DNA of 64,000 nucleotides from Firmicutes bacterium UBA2116 (GCA_002331025.1 DCYG01000009.1:39713-103712), one strand, 5' to 3'; positions 51,943 through 61,374 are shown, counted from the first letter of the stretch. The notes: generated by a model not told the origin, from the letters alone. Numbers and translations are program-made.

Positions 51943-53238
51943 TTATTCTTTATTCTCTAATTCACTAAGTTCATCCTGTGTGAAAAGATTTTTATATAGA
52001 TCCACAAGCTTTTCATTGTTGTTTTCTTGGCTTGCTTTCAATAAATACAACTTATCTTTCAAATTATTATAATCATAAATTTTTTTAAAAAAGTCAACAA
52101 TATTTTCTTCATTTTCTGCTGATAAAAATGTATTTATCAGTGCACGAAGAATCTGGTAATTATATTTGTTAGTATTAAGAACAGCAGTGCAAAGTTGTAC
52201 CACACGCAGCTTATTATCCGCTTTAGCATTTGCTTTGATGAGAGCAGTATATACACTATCTATTTTTGCCACAGAGTTACTTTCAACATTCATTTTATAT
52301 ATACTGCAAAGCTCAATGCATTTTTCTAAGTACTCTATGGCATCACCATTCTCATTTTCTTTCAATGAAGTAATACCCATTATAAAATAATAATCAGGAT
52401 ATTCAGGATATTCTACAACAGCTATATCAAATTCCCTTTTTATTTCTTCCAAAGGAGCAGACATATCATACATACTGCTCAATATATTACGGTACAAAAG
52501 AGGATGAAAAAATTCATCTGTACCTTTGGTTTTACATGCAATTGATTCACGAGCTGATTTTATTGCATCCTCATACTTATCTATCCTGTAATATTCATTT
52601 GACAAATAATAATGCATCTTTGCATCTTCTGGATTTTCTGCGATAGATGAATTTATCATGCTTATATTTCGGTCAATTTTATTTTTCTCCATAACTATTT
52701 CCTTGTCATATCCTGTATGATAAATAATTAGATTGTTGCTTGCATCACCTACATTAGTATTACCATTGCCTTTATATGAGTTTCTTAGTGCCTCATGAAT
52801 TTTATTTTTATATCTTAAATTTTTTTTATTTTTAAATACCCTCGGACTGATGTTATTAGCAATCGTTACTGGGTTTTTATCCTTATCTATATTGACCATC
52901 TGACACATAATACCGTCAATATTTTTATCTCTCATCCACATTTTCATATATTTTTTAAGCTTTTGAACAGAACCCTCGGAAAAATATTCATCACAATCAA
53001 GAAATATTATCCAATCACCCTTTGCCTTTTCTATGGCGAAATTGCGAGCTGCACTGAAGTCATCAATCCATTCAAAATGAAATACCTTTGCCCCCATTTT
53101 TTCCGCCAGTTCCACAGTTCTGTCAGTTGACCCTGTATCCACTACTATCTGTTCATCAACCACCGATTTGATATGTCCCAGACAATGTTCTATATTTTCT
53201 TCTTCATTTTTTACGATTAAGCATTGTGATATATACAT
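51943..53238 (-). CDS. Family 2 glycosyltransferase with TPR repeats
   Basis: This is a 431-residue protein. The N-terminal GT-A domain (about 1-200) has CLIVKNEEENIEHCL, VVDTGSTDRTVELAE and FLDCDEYF (the D-x-D metal site). TPR-like helical repeats (about 200-420) follow. This is the SunS-like architecture, in which the repeats bind a protein acceptor. Just upstream of flagellin, it probably glycosylates flagellin or builds the glycan on it. Confidence 0.85.
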   Translation of the reverse strand: MYISQCLIVKNEEENIEHCLGHIKSVVDEQIVVDTGSTDRTVELAEKMGAKVFHFEWIDDFSAARNFAIEKAKGDWIIFLDCDEYFSEGSVQKLKKYMKMWMRDKNIDGIMCQMVNIDKDKNPVTIANNISPRVFKNKKNLRYKNKIHEALRNSYKGNGNTNVGDASNNLIIYHTGYDKEIVMEKNKIDRNISMINSSIAENPEDAKMHYYLSNEYYRIDKYEDAIKSARESIACKTKGTDEFFHPLLYRNILSSMYDMSAPLEEIKREFDIAVVEYPEYPDYYFIMGITSLKENENGDAIEYLEKCIELCSIYKMNVESNSVAKIDSVYTALIKANAKADNKLRVVQLCTAVLNTNKYNYQILRALINTFLSAENEENIVDFFKKIYDYNNLKDKLYLLKASQENNNEKLVDLYKNLFTQDELSELENKE

Positions 53239-53275
53239 TTTTCTTCCTTTCTTATAACTAGTTTATATATGTATT

Positions 53276-54412
53276 CTAATTAAGAAGTGATATCGTTTTA
53301 TCGGCATTAACTCTGCATAACTCATGACTTCTTTCAAGTATACTTCTAATGTTATTTTCATTAAAGATTAATTCTATCAATCTTTTTTCTAAAGTCCTTT
53401 CTTCTGTAAATCCGTCAAGAGGAACTACATAATCTTCACATCCCAAATCGAAAGCAATTCCTTTTGCCTTAACCGAATACCCCAATGCCAGAATAGGTAC
53501 ACCAGATGAATATCCTGCGATTGTTGCATGAGTTCTCGCAAAAATACCAAATCTGCACTGCGATATTATATATTTGTATTCAGAAGCGTTAAGTTTATAC
53601 GATATTAAGCATGTCCTATCTTTTTTATCAATGTATTTATACAGTTCACTCAGCAATTCATAATCATTATCCATTGGCATTACAACGTGGGGTATAAAAG
53701 CAATATTCATATTAGTTTTATTTATAACATAATCTATAACATTTAATATATTTTGAACAATAATTCCCTTTCTCTCTTCTCTGCGAACAATCAAAGGACT
53801 TAAATTTATTCCCAAAGTGTTTCCCTTAATAAAATTGTCCGGAAGCTTCACTTCCTTTTTATCCAATAAAAATGCCACATCTGAACATAACACTACATTT
53901 TTTAATCCTTTTTTGAGCAGTGAATTATAAGTAATGCTTTCTCTTGCCGTTATTAGGATATGAAATTTTAATGTATCAAGCATTTCGTCACACAACATGG
54001 AAGGTTCTATCGAACAGCTCCACAAAACACTTTTTGCACCTACTTCAACTGCTCTTTCATGAATTGCTTTCCATCTTCTCCAATTATCATAACAATAATT
54101 GTCGCCGCCTACAGACATGCATATAGTATCCTTATCTATTTTATCAATTGCTGATTTATATATGAACTTATCATATTTCCCTTTTTCAGAAGAAGTCTTA
54201 TCGAGTTCAACATAGTACATATCTCGTTCACAATATTCATGTACATCAATTCCAAATTCGACATCTTGTTCTTTGAAGTGAGTAGAAAGAATTATATAGC
54301 CATCAGGATAATTTTTTTTTATAAGTTTAATTGTACTTCTTATAATAGCTTCCGCGCCATGATTATATGACCCTCCATGACCATATAGTAAAAACTTCTT
54401 ATTCTTATCCAT
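53276..54412 (-). CDS. Polysaccharide pyruvyl transferase family protein
   Basis: The 378-residue protein begins FLLYGHGGSYNHGAEAIIRSTI, the phosphate-binding start of the CsaB/WcaK family. It carries CMSVGGDNYCYDNWRRW and a late FGIFARTHATIAGYSSGVPILALGYSVKAKG. Members add ketal pyruvate to sugars or act as related glycan-modifying enzymes. It lies in the presumed flagellin glycan cluster, 37 bases before the TPR glycosyltransferase gene. Confidence 0.85.
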   Translation of the reverse strand: MDKNKKFLLYGHGGSYNHGAEAIIRSTIKLIKKNYPDGYIILSTHFKEQDVEFGIDVHEYCERDMYYVELDKTSSEKGKYDKFIYKSAIDKIDKDTICMSVGGDNYCYDNWRRWKAIHERAVEVGAKSVLWSCSIEPSMLCDEMLDTLKFHILITARESITYNSLLKKGLKNVVLCSDVAFLLDKKEVKLPDNFIKGNTLGINLSPLIVRREERKGIIVQNILNVIDYVINKTNMNIAFIPHVVMPMDNDYELLSELYKYIDKKDRTCLISYKLNASEYKYIISQCRFGIFARTHATIAGYSSGVPILALGYSVKAKGIAFDLGCEDYVVPLDGFTEERTLEKRLIELIFNENNIRSILERSHELCRVNADKTISLLN

Positions 54413-54551
54413 ATTGTTCCTCCAATTATTTTTTAAGCATATCTAACATATATGACATATACCCGAATTTTTTAATATGTTTTTCAATTTTACACTCATA
54501 TATGTATTTTTAGAATTATCATAAAACGAGTATATATATCATATATTCCAC

Positions 54552-55364
54552 CTATAATTGTTCCGCAGGAACATATCTTATGGAATTATCATGCATCCCA
54601 TTGCAATAAGCACATGCACTTAGAGATTTTATATTGAAAAGATGTAGTATTTTTTCTTTTTGTTGCTCAAGTGTATTATTATCAAACAAATCAATATACT
54701 CATCTTTGTTTCTTTCAATTAAATTCAACTCCATTATCCTGTGTGAAAAAGTACATGGATGCATTTCTCCATTTTTAATTGTTAAACAATAATTTAATTT
54801 GCTGGGAATAGCACATTTTTCAAATTTCTCAATAATTTGAGATTCAAAAATTAATTTCTTTGAAAAATCACCAAAATTGACCCATCCTCCACAATGAGCA
54901 TTCTCACCATAATAAATCCGTATCTTATGATTAATATCTTTCTTATTAAAGTACTGTTCAAGTTCATATATCTTTTTCGACAATTCTCCATAATGATCAA
55001 CCAGTAATGTAATACATCCGTCCTTAGTAGCATATTTCTCCAATACAGCTTTAAGTTTCTCACTTGGAAATAATGTTCCGTTCGTAATAATTTCTATCAT
55101 TCCAAACTGTTTTCTATATTTTATTGTTTCAATCAAAATTTTATCCAGTTCCTCATGTAAAAAAGGCTCTCCTCCTGTAATCGTAAACTTTTGAACATAA
55201 TCAACAATTGCAAAATATCTTTTTAAAATTTCAGAAAGCCTTTCAAAGCTGTAATGAGGTTGGGGATTATAATAAGGTGAATATCCGGCACATAATTTGC
55301 ATCGTAAAGTGCACCTTTGTGTAACAGTAAGCCCGCTATGATACAGTTCAATTTTATTATTCAT
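54552..55364 (-). CDS. Radical SAM protein
   Basis: The 270-residue protein has the radical SAM cluster motif CTLRCKLC near residue 18 and ITGGEPFLHEELD (the GGE motif). A C-terminal cysteine group (CAIPSKLNYC... and CAYCNG) suggests an auxiliary SPASM-type cluster. Members in glycan clusters modify sugars or peptides; the substrate here is unknown. It is 15 bases from the FrhB-like gene, which could donate electrons. Confidence 0.85.
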   Translation of the reverse strand: MNNKIELYHSGLTVTQRCTLRCKLCAGYSPYYNPQPHYSFERLSEILKRYFAIVDYVQKFTITGGEPFLHEELDKILIETIKYRKQFGMIEIITNGTLFPSEKLKAVLEKYATKDGCITLLVDHYGELSKKIYELEQYFNKKDINHKIRIYYGENAHCGGWVNFGDFSKKLIFESQIIEKFEKCAIPSKLNYCLTIKNGEMHPCTFSHRIMELNLIERNKDEYIDLFDNNTLEQQKEKILHLFNIKSLSACAYCNGMHDNSIRYVPAEQL

Positions 55365-55379
55365 AATAATTTACTCCCA

Positions 55380-56474
55380 TTAGTAATTAATAATACTACA
55401 TATAATATTTTCTACATTTATTTCTTTTTTTAAAGCCTTAAACATCAAATCACGTTTAGTACTCATAGGAACGGATTTAACCATGCATGGATTTTTCAAC
55501 ATGGCATCATTAAGCGTCTTCTGCATTTTGCTTATATTATTGCTTATTTTTTCTATGTAAAATTTGCCTTTCTCAGAATTGATTAATATTAGTGATATAC
55601 CTTTAAAAATTTCTTTTTCATTATTTAAAACAACTCCCCAGAAATCCGCTAATGTTATATCAGATACCCTTGGAAATCCTTTAAACTGACAATTATAGCA
55701 TGACCTTCTTAAATATAAATTCGCAAGAAAACCTTTAAAAAATGAATCTGTTTTATGACTGCGAAAATATTCCTCTCCATTTTCAAAAATAACACTTGTC
55801 CCAAATTCCTTCCATCCGTTTCTTTTATTACGGAAGTTAATCGTTTTAATTCTGCTACTATATTCTTCTTCTAATTCTTTAAAATACTTTAAATAAACCA
55901 TTGGTGAATTAACACCGTGGCATACAATATCACACAAAAACAAATTATCATATTTTTTATCTAGATATTGTAGCAATCCAGCAGATTGGCAGGGCGTTCC
56001 TGTGAACATTACTGTTTTATTTTCTTCTAACAGCATTTTGACATCCTTAAAAATCAGTCCAGTTTCGCTTTGAACATATTTTGATTGCCTCAATTCATGA
56101 AGTTGCTCTCTGCGGTTTATTAAGCAATGTTCAACTAAATTATCAGTATTATATCTCGCTCCAGAAACATAGCCTCCATCATCAAGTACCTTGTGTGATA
56201 ATTCTGTAAATATTCCACCTGAAGAGCTATCAGCTCTCACTGCATCATCAAGACTCCATGCAGCATATACTTCCGGTTCCTTGAAATTTTCTCTTACAGG
56301 AATATTGATTGCTGGGCATGATTTTTCACACAAACCGCATTCCGTACATTTCTGAAAATCAACTTGTGGATATAAAAATCCTTCTTCGTCTTCTTCCATA
56401 TTAATACACTTTATAGGACATGCATTATTACACGCTCCACATCCAGTACATTTCTCTTTTTTTAATTCAAGCAT
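55380..56474 (-). CDS. FrhB-like iron-sulfur oxidoreductase (F420 hydrogenase beta family)
   Basis: The 364-residue protein begins with two [4Fe-4S] ferredoxin motifs (CTGCGACNNACP and CTECGLCEKSCP). FrhB/FdhB N- and C-terminal domains follow (SSSGGIFTELS, FTGTPCQSAGLLQYL, CDIVCHGVNSPMVYLKYF, SDITLADFWG). In bacteria these proteins often sit in polysaccharide clusters beside pyruvyl transferases, presumably doing a redox step on a sugar. It overlaps the preceding glycosyltransferase gene by 8 bases. Confidence 0.88.
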   Translation of the reverse strand: MLELKKEKCTGCGACNNACPIKCINMEEDEEGFLYPQVDFQKCTECGLCEKSCPAINIPVRENFKEPEVYAAWSLDDAVRADSSSGGIFTELSHKVLDDGGYVSGARYNTDNLVEHCLINRREQLHELRQSKYVQSETGLIFKDVKMLLEENKTVMFTGTPCQSAGLLQYLDKKYDNLFLCDIVCHGVNSPMVYLKYFKELEEEYSSRIKTINFRNKRNGWKEFGTSVIFENGEEYFRSHKTDSFFKGFLANLYLRRSCYNCQFKGFPRVSDITLADFWGVVLNNEKEIFKGISLILINSEKGKFYIEKISNNISKMQKTLNDAMLKNPCMVKSVPMSTKRDLMFKALKKEINVENIICSIINY

Positions 56475-57426
56475 AATATTCTCCGTAATAGGATTTACTT
56501 ATATATTTTCTCATAAACACTTTTTCAAATTCCTCGATATATTTTCCGAAATAGAATTCATCATAATGTTTTGAAAGCTCTCTTTTTACATACTCCAATT
56601 GTTTTGAGCAATTTGTAAGATTATTTGAAACAATTTTATTGCACATTGATATCATGTAAGACCATTCGCTATACTGAGCATATTCAGATATATCCGGAAG
56701 AATTTTCGACAAATATATCGTCCTTTCTCTGAAAGCACTGAAATATTCATTTAGTTGTTCAGGAGTCAACAACATATCATTAGTTGTGAAGGATGAATTG
56801 TTTTTTTCATGTCTTATAAAACAATATTTAGGCAACCCATTAGCAACAACTTTACGTGCATTTGCCATGTATTTATAAGTAACGCTTATGTCATCGTACT
56901 TACCCGTCTCATTAAATCTTATTCTGTCAAATAAATGTTTTTTAATCATTTTTGTTGGCATTGCAGCATTAATCTTTTTTCTCTTTAGCAATTCAATGAC
57001 AGCCTCAGACGGAGTCATATCTAAATATTCGTCAAATATACAGTTAGGTAGAATTTCACCTTCAACTTTTTTATTTGAGCCGCATATTGATATATCTGCT
57101 TCATTTTCAACTGCAAGATTATATAAGAATTCCAGCATATCATACTCTGCAATATCATCATCATCCACAAAGGTTATAAAATCTCCTTTTGCTAAACTCA
57201 ATCCAGTATTTCTTCCTTTTCCTATGCCACTCTTTGGAATATGAATTACTTTAATTCTATTGTCTATCTTTGCATACATTTCTGCAATTTCACCGCTTTT
57301 ATCAATAGATCCATTGTTTACTATTATAAATTCGTAATCCATTTCCGTTTGTCTCAAGATGGACTCTATTGCTTTTGATATGAAGTTTTCTCTATTATAT
57401 GTAAGCATAATAACACTTATCTTCAT
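56467..57426 (-). CDS. Family 2 glycosyltransferase
   Basis: The ATG at 57426 overlaps the rfbF stop by 4 bases and gives about 319 residues, starting MKISVIMLTYNREN. The GT-A fold shows IIVNNGSIDKSGEIAE, GIGKGRNTGLSLAKGDFITFVDDDDIAEYD (D-x-D) and a Y-E/D-DIS region. The acceptor and sugar are unknown. The position in the cluster suggests assembly of the flagellin or surface glycan. Confidence 0.9.
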   Translation of the reverse strand: MKISVIMLTYNRENFISKAIESILRQTEMDYEFIIVNNGSIDKSGEIAEMYAKIDNRIKVIHIPKSGIGKGRNTGLSLAKGDFITFVDDDDIAEYDMLEFLYNLAVENEADISICGSNKKVEGEILPNCIFDEYLDMTPSEAVIELLKRKKINAAMPTKMIKKHLFDRIRFNETGKYDDISVTYKYMANARKVVANGLPKYCFIRHEKNNSSFTTNDMLLTPEQLNEYFSAFRERTIYLSKILPDISEYAQYSEWSYMISMCNKIVSNNLTNCSKQLEYVKRELSKHYDEFYFGKYIEEFEKVFMRKYISKSYYGEYYA

Positions 57427-58202
57427 ATCTCCCATACCTTCCAAGGCGCCATATTTTTCTCCCATATAGATTCAAGATAATTTTTGTCTCTTTGTGTATC
57501 CATACACTGCCAGAAACCTGAATGTTTATATGCGAACAATTCACCCTTTTGAGTTAATTTTTCTAATGGGTCTCTTTCAAGTATCGTACTATTATCTTCA
57601 ATAAGATCAAATATATCCGGTTCCAATACCATAAATCCACCGTTAACCCATCCACCGTCTTCTTTTGATTTTTCAGCAAATCTTGTAATGTTTTGATTCC
57701 CATCAATTTCTAATACACCAAATTTACCACCAGGCTGAACAGCGGTTATAGTCGCAGTCTTTTTATTTTTTTGATGAAAACTAACAAGTTCATTTATATT
57801 AACATTAGAAACCCCATCTCCATATGTAAGCATAAAGGTCTCATTTTCAATAAATTTTTGCACCCTTTTTAGTCTTCCACCTGTCTGTGTATTAAGTCCC
57901 GTATCCATTACCGTTACCCTCCAAGGCTCAGCTACATTGCTGTGAACAATCATTTCGTTATTTTTTGAAAAATCAAAGGTTATATCTGAACGATGCAGAT
58001 AATAATCTGCAAAGTATTCCTTTATCAAATATCCCTTGTATCCACAGCATATTATAAACTCATTAAATCCATAATGTGAATATATTTTCATTATGTGCCA
58101 CAGAATAGGGTTTCCTCCAATTTCAATCATAGGTTTAGGCTTTAAATGTGATTCTTCACTTATACGAGTTCCAAAGCCTCCCGCAAGAATAACAACTTTC
58201 AT
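57423..58202 (-). CDS. rfbF: Glucose-1-phosphate cytidylyltransferase
   Basis: The 259-residue nucleotidyltransferase begins VVILAGGFGTRISEESHLKPKPMIEIGG. It also has CCGYKGYLIKEYF, LTYGDGVSNVN and GGWVNGGFMVLEP, the RfbF pattern rather than that of glucose-1-phosphate thymidylyltransferases. It makes CDP-glucose, precursor of 3,6-dideoxyhexoses. The rfbG dehydratase normally next to it is missing here. It is the first gene of the island's upstream half. Confidence 0.92.
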   Translation of the reverse strand: MKVVILAGGFGTRISEESHLKPKPMIEIGGNPILWHIMKIYSHYGFNEFIICCGYKGYLIKEYFADYYLHRSDITFDFSKNNEMIVHSNVAEPWRVTVMDTGLNTQTGGRLKRVQKFIENETFMLTYGDGVSNVNINELVSFHQKNKKTATITAVQPGGKFGVLEIDGNQNITRFAEKSKEDGGWVNGGFMVLEPDIFDLIEDNSTILERDPLEKLTQKGELFAYKHSGFWQCMDTQRDKNYLESIWEKNMAPWKVWEI

Positions 58203-58399
58203 TATTTCCCTCCAAAAAACTACGTTGCTATTTGATAAAATCTATCAAATCGAATATATTCTATTAAAATAAATACGGTATTTACTCAAAACAAAATATT
58301 TATCTATTACTTTATATCGGCTTATCCTTTATTTATTTAACAGATAAATTATAAAAATATTAATTTTCCTTACAAAGAAGCAATTTTAGAATAAGTTGT

Positions 58400-58426
58400 T
58401 AATTTTTATTTAAAATATGACGATAT
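58400..58426 (+). promoter_or_regulatory. Candidate sigma-28 promoter of the unknown motility-linked gene
   Basis: TAAT (58400-58403), 15 bases, then GACGATAT (58419-58426), about 23 bases before the start codon. It has the same layout as the flagellin promoters. Confidence 0.55.
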
Positions 58427-58448
58427 ATTTTATAAGGAGGTGGTAGTT

Positions 58449-58967
58449 ATGATTAATGAAATCAATTCCGTTAATCCATCGATAGCACCTAATAATAAAG
58501 TTGTAGATAATTCTAAGCCTAAAGACATAAAAGAAGAAGTTAAATCAGTAAAAAACAATAGAAAATATGACAGCATAGAAGTTAACAAGCTAATTGCTGA
58601 TAATGAAAAAAGAATAAATGACTTTAAAGAAATGATCCGCAAAATGATTGCTAAGCAGGGTGAAAAATCTAACCTTACATTGTTTGGAAAGAATTTAAAT
58701 GTGACCGTTGAAGATTCACAAAAAGCTGCCGAAGCAATTGCAGAAGGCGGTGAATATTCTGTAGACGCTGTAGCTACAAGAATTATGGATATGGCTAAGT
58801 CATTATCCGGCGGTGACAAATCAAAAATTCCTTTATTAAGAGATGCGGTTAAAAAGGGCTTTGAAGCAGCAGGTTTGGAATTTAACGGCGGTGAAGGTCT
58901 ACCCGACATATGTAATCAGACATATGATGAAATTATGAAGCGCTTTGATGAATGGGAGAACGAATAA
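58449..58967 (+). CDS. Unknown protein, probably motility-regulon member
   Basis: The ATG at 58449 has GGAGGTGG 7 bases upstream and gives about 172 residues. I do not recognise the family with confidence. The N-terminal 50 residues are asparagine/lysine-rich and disordered-looking, followed by a helical part. The C-terminal half has GGEYSVDAVATRIMDMAKSL, then LRDAVKKGFEAAGLEFNGGEGLPDICNQTYDEIMKRFDEW. No signal peptide or membrane helix. A sigma-28-like promoter and its place between rfbF and the long flagellin suggest a flagellar role. Confidence 0.75.
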   Translation: MINEINSVNPSIAPNNKVVDNSKPKDIKEEVKSVKNNRKYDSIEVNKLIADNEKRINDFKEMIRKMIAKQGEKSNLTLFGKNLNVTVEDSQKAAEAIAEGGEYSVDAVATRIMDMAKSLSGGDKSKIPLLRDAVKKGFEAAGLEFNGGEGLPDICNQTYDEIMKRFDEWENE

Positions 58968-58996
58968 AAGAGTTGGTTCAAAAACCAGCTCTTTTT
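58966..58996. terminator. Bidirectional terminator between convergent genes
   Basis: AAAAGAGTTGGTT and AACCAGCTCTTTT pair over 13 bases (one G-U) with A-runs and T-runs on either side. Confidence 0.85.
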
Positions 58997-59017
58997 ATTT
59001 TAACTTTTCAAGAAAAT

Positions 59018-59055
59018 CCTGAGATTCTTCGGGCTAAAGCCCTCTGAATGACACA
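59018..59055. repeat. Dispersed repeat (family 1)
   Basis: GAGATTCTTCGGGC...GCCCTCTGAATGACA, nearly the same words as the copy at 31886. Confidence 0.75.
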
Positions 59056-59099
59056 AATAGATATATTCAAAAATTAACTATGACCTGTAACAGCTTATT

Positions 59100-61031
59100 C
59101 TATTTCAATAAAGTAAGTACCGATTCAGACATTGTTCTTATTTGTGGCATAATATTTTGATTAGCCTGCATAAGAATTTGTTCCTTAATATACGCTGCCA
59201 TCTCCTTAGCCATATCGACATCTCTTATCAGGCTTTCCGAAGCGGTAATATTTATATGTGAGTTGTCAACATTAGATTTTGCATGCTCCATTCTGTTCTG
59301 AAGAGCACCAAATATGCCTCTTTGTTCGGAAATAATTTGTGAAGCTTTATCTATTAACGAAATAGCATTATTTGCATCCTCACGTGTAAGAACAGAAATA
59401 TCATTTATTCCAACCTTTGTATTTGTCAATGCAGTATAATCTATGGAAATTGTTTCTCCCTCATTTGCACCGGCTTGTATTTCTAAATTAATTTCCTCTT
59501 TTTTCTCGTATATGGGATCTCCGTCTATCTGACCAATACCCCATGGTTCCTCATACCAATTTGCATGAGTATAGCTTTTAGATGATAATTCATTCGTAAC
59601 TTCATTTCCTGCATATATATCAAGTCCTTTTATACTTGCCAGTTTTTCACTTATTGTTTCCACAGTGTCCGAACCACTAACGCGAATGCTCATAGTTATA
59701 CTTCCTACATTACTGTACGATGTTGAATCTCCAGAGTTAATCTTGTAACTTGATTCTGCAGTTAAATTAAATATTACACGGATATAACCGCCTGTTCCGT
59801 TGGTATCCTTAAGCAAACTTAGACCTCTATCATTATTGAGAGCATCTATCACAGAATCTAAATTGGCTCCATCAGGATCAGGATAACGAGGTATTGAAGG
59901 TCTACCTATTATATTCCCATTAATATCTTTATCTTCATACCACCACTTTTTATCCGGATCTTTCCAATCACATATGTAGTATGTATAAGCAGATTCAGCT
60001 TTAACTGTACCTATATTTGGCATTTCAAATTCAAACTGCCATTTCAAAGATGAATCGGATTCCGTTGGGTTCTGAATTAAATTATTTGCATTTTTAATTT
60101 TATTTACAGAGCTTTCGATAAAATCTGTATCATATTTTTCAAAATCTTTTTTTGATGCCAGCATTGCAGGATAGTCAATTGAAGCAGAAAAAGAAATACC
60201 GTTAATTGGTTTTTCGCTAAACATTTTTGTATGGAAAAGACTGCTTGTATAGCTGTGAACTTTTGCACCGTCTATCGAATCAATTACATTTTTGAGTTCA
60301 GCATATTTACTTACATTGTAAGAATATGTAAAGTCAATTCCTATTAATTCGGGATTACCTGTTAAATCTAAATGGTCTGAAAGCTTGAAGCTGTGATTTC
60401 CTGTTATATCTGCAGGCCATGATATTGGTTTGGTTTCATATTCCTTACCATTATACGCTTTCCAGCTTACAACTATCCCGTCTCCATCCGCTTTCAAGTT
60501 ATATGTACCATTAGCAGGTATAGAAGCTTTATTGCTCTCGTCAAGTGTACAGTTAGGACTCGATACATTTACCCTAATGGCATCTATCTTTTCGTGCCCT
60601 ACTACGACATTCGTGTCCTGAACCCATATTTTTATGTTGTTAAATTCTGTTTTATTAAAAATTTCGCTGACTTCCTGCTTAAGCTGCTTGATTTCTTCTT
60701 CTATTGCTTGCCTGTCCTCGTCCTGATATGTATCATTGGATGCCTGTACAGAAAGCTCTCTTATCCTTAAAAATATATTCTGAACCTCTTGGAGAGCTCC
60801 ATCAGCCACCTGCACGTAATTTATCCCGTCGGAAATATTATCGGAAGCCTGCGACAGTCCATTGATTTGTGCCCTCATCTTTTCTGAGATAGCGAGTCCG
60901 GCTGCATCATCAGCAGAACGGTTTATTCTATACCCGGAAGCAAGCTTTTCACAATTCTTTTGTAACCTATTATTTGCTTTTTTCATGTTACCATAAGTAT
61001 TAATCATAGAAACATTATTCGCAATTCTCAC
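59100..61031 (-). CDS. Flagellin, long form with large variable domain
   Basis: The 643-residue protein starts at a GTG (GGAGGAG 5 bases upstream). Residues 1-140 are the flagellin N-terminal domain (KLASGYRINRSADDAAGLAISEKMRAQ) and about 560-643 the C-terminal domain (RDVDMAKEMAAYIKEQILMQANQN). Between them lie about 400 residues of beta-rich, serine/threonine/aspartate-rich sequence, the surface-exposed part. I see no HExxH protease motif in it. It could be a minor or alternative filament subunit, or a glycosylated or adhesive one. It has a sigma-28 promoter. Confidence 0.92.
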   Translation of the reverse strand: MRIANNVSMINTYGNMKKANNRLQKNCEKLASGYRINRSADDAAGLAISEKMRAQINGLSQASDNISDGINYVQVADGALQEVQNIFLRIRELSVQASNDTYQDEDRQAIEEEIKQLKQEVSEIFNKTEFNNIKIWVQDTNVVVGHEKIDAIRVNVSSPNCTLDESNKASIPANGTYNLKADGDGIVVSWKAYNGKEYETKPISWPADITGNHSFKLSDHLDLTGNPELIGIDFTYSYNVSKYAELKNVIDSIDGAKVHSYTSSLFHTKMFSEKPINGISFSASIDYPAMLASKKDFEKYDTDFIESSVNKIKNANNLIQNPTESDSSLKWQFEFEMPNIGTVKAESAYTYYICDWKDPDKKWWYEDKDINGNIIGRPSIPRYPDPDGANLDSVIDALNNDRGLSLLKDTNGTGGYIRVIFNLTAESSYKINSGDSTSYSNVGSITMSIRVSGSDTVETISEKLASIKGLDIYAGNEVTNELSSKSYTHANWYEEPWGIGQIDGDPIYEKKEEINLEIQAGANEGETISIDYTALTNTKVGINDISVLTREDANNAISLIDKASQIISEQRGIFGALQNRMEHAKSNVDNSHINITASESLIRDVDMAKEMAAYIKEQILMQANQNIMPQIRTMSESVLTLLK

Positions 61032-61109
61032 AGTATCTCCTCCAAGCAGCTATCAACGGCATCAAGCTATGTTTGCTTTCTCTTATAATATTGTTAAATG
61101 CTATAATAT

Positions 61110-61136
61110 ATATCGGATTAATCGTAATTTTTTTCA
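61110..61136 (-). promoter_or_regulatory. Sigma-28 promoter of the long flagellin gene
   Basis: TGAA (61136-61133), 15 bases, then TCCGATAT (61117-61110) on the minus strand. Confidence 0.7.
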
Positions 61137-61168
61137 CATCTCCAATGTTACGCTTTTTTAACATTTGA

Positions 61169-61207
61169 TAAAAAAAAGAATTGGTTTTTGAAAACCAACT
61201 CTTCTTG
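61169..61207 (-). terminator. Terminator of the chemoreceptor-hemerythrin gene
   Basis: AAGAGTTGGTTTT and AACCAATTCTTTT pair around a short loop and end in eight T on the minus strand. It sits just upstream of the long flagellin promoter. Confidence 0.75.
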
Positions 61208-61249
61208 ATGTTGTTAATGAAATTCCCAATCATTCAGAGTGATAAAGCT

Positions 61250-61372
61250 GAGATTCCTCACTAACGTTCGGAATGACACAAGCATACGATATACGTTTAT
61301 TCATAGCAATGACAAAACCTGAGATCCTTCACTTCGTTCAGGATGACAGAAGCGAGAACCTCAAGATGACAA
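61250..61372. repeat. Dispersed repeat (family 1), compound copy
   Basis: The first half is nearly identical to 14136-14199. The second half, GAGATCCTTCACTTCGTTCAGGATGACA, is a further copy related to 31886 and 50748. Confidence 0.8.
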
Positions 61373-61374
61373 TG

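Noticed and set aside
58430..58909. 159-codon minus-strand frame opposite the unknown motility-linked gene
   Set aside because: The plus-strand frame has the ribosome binding site, promoter and globular composition; this one does not.
59100..61031. Long flagellin as a metalloprotease flagellinolysin
   Set aside because: I found no HExxH in the insert.
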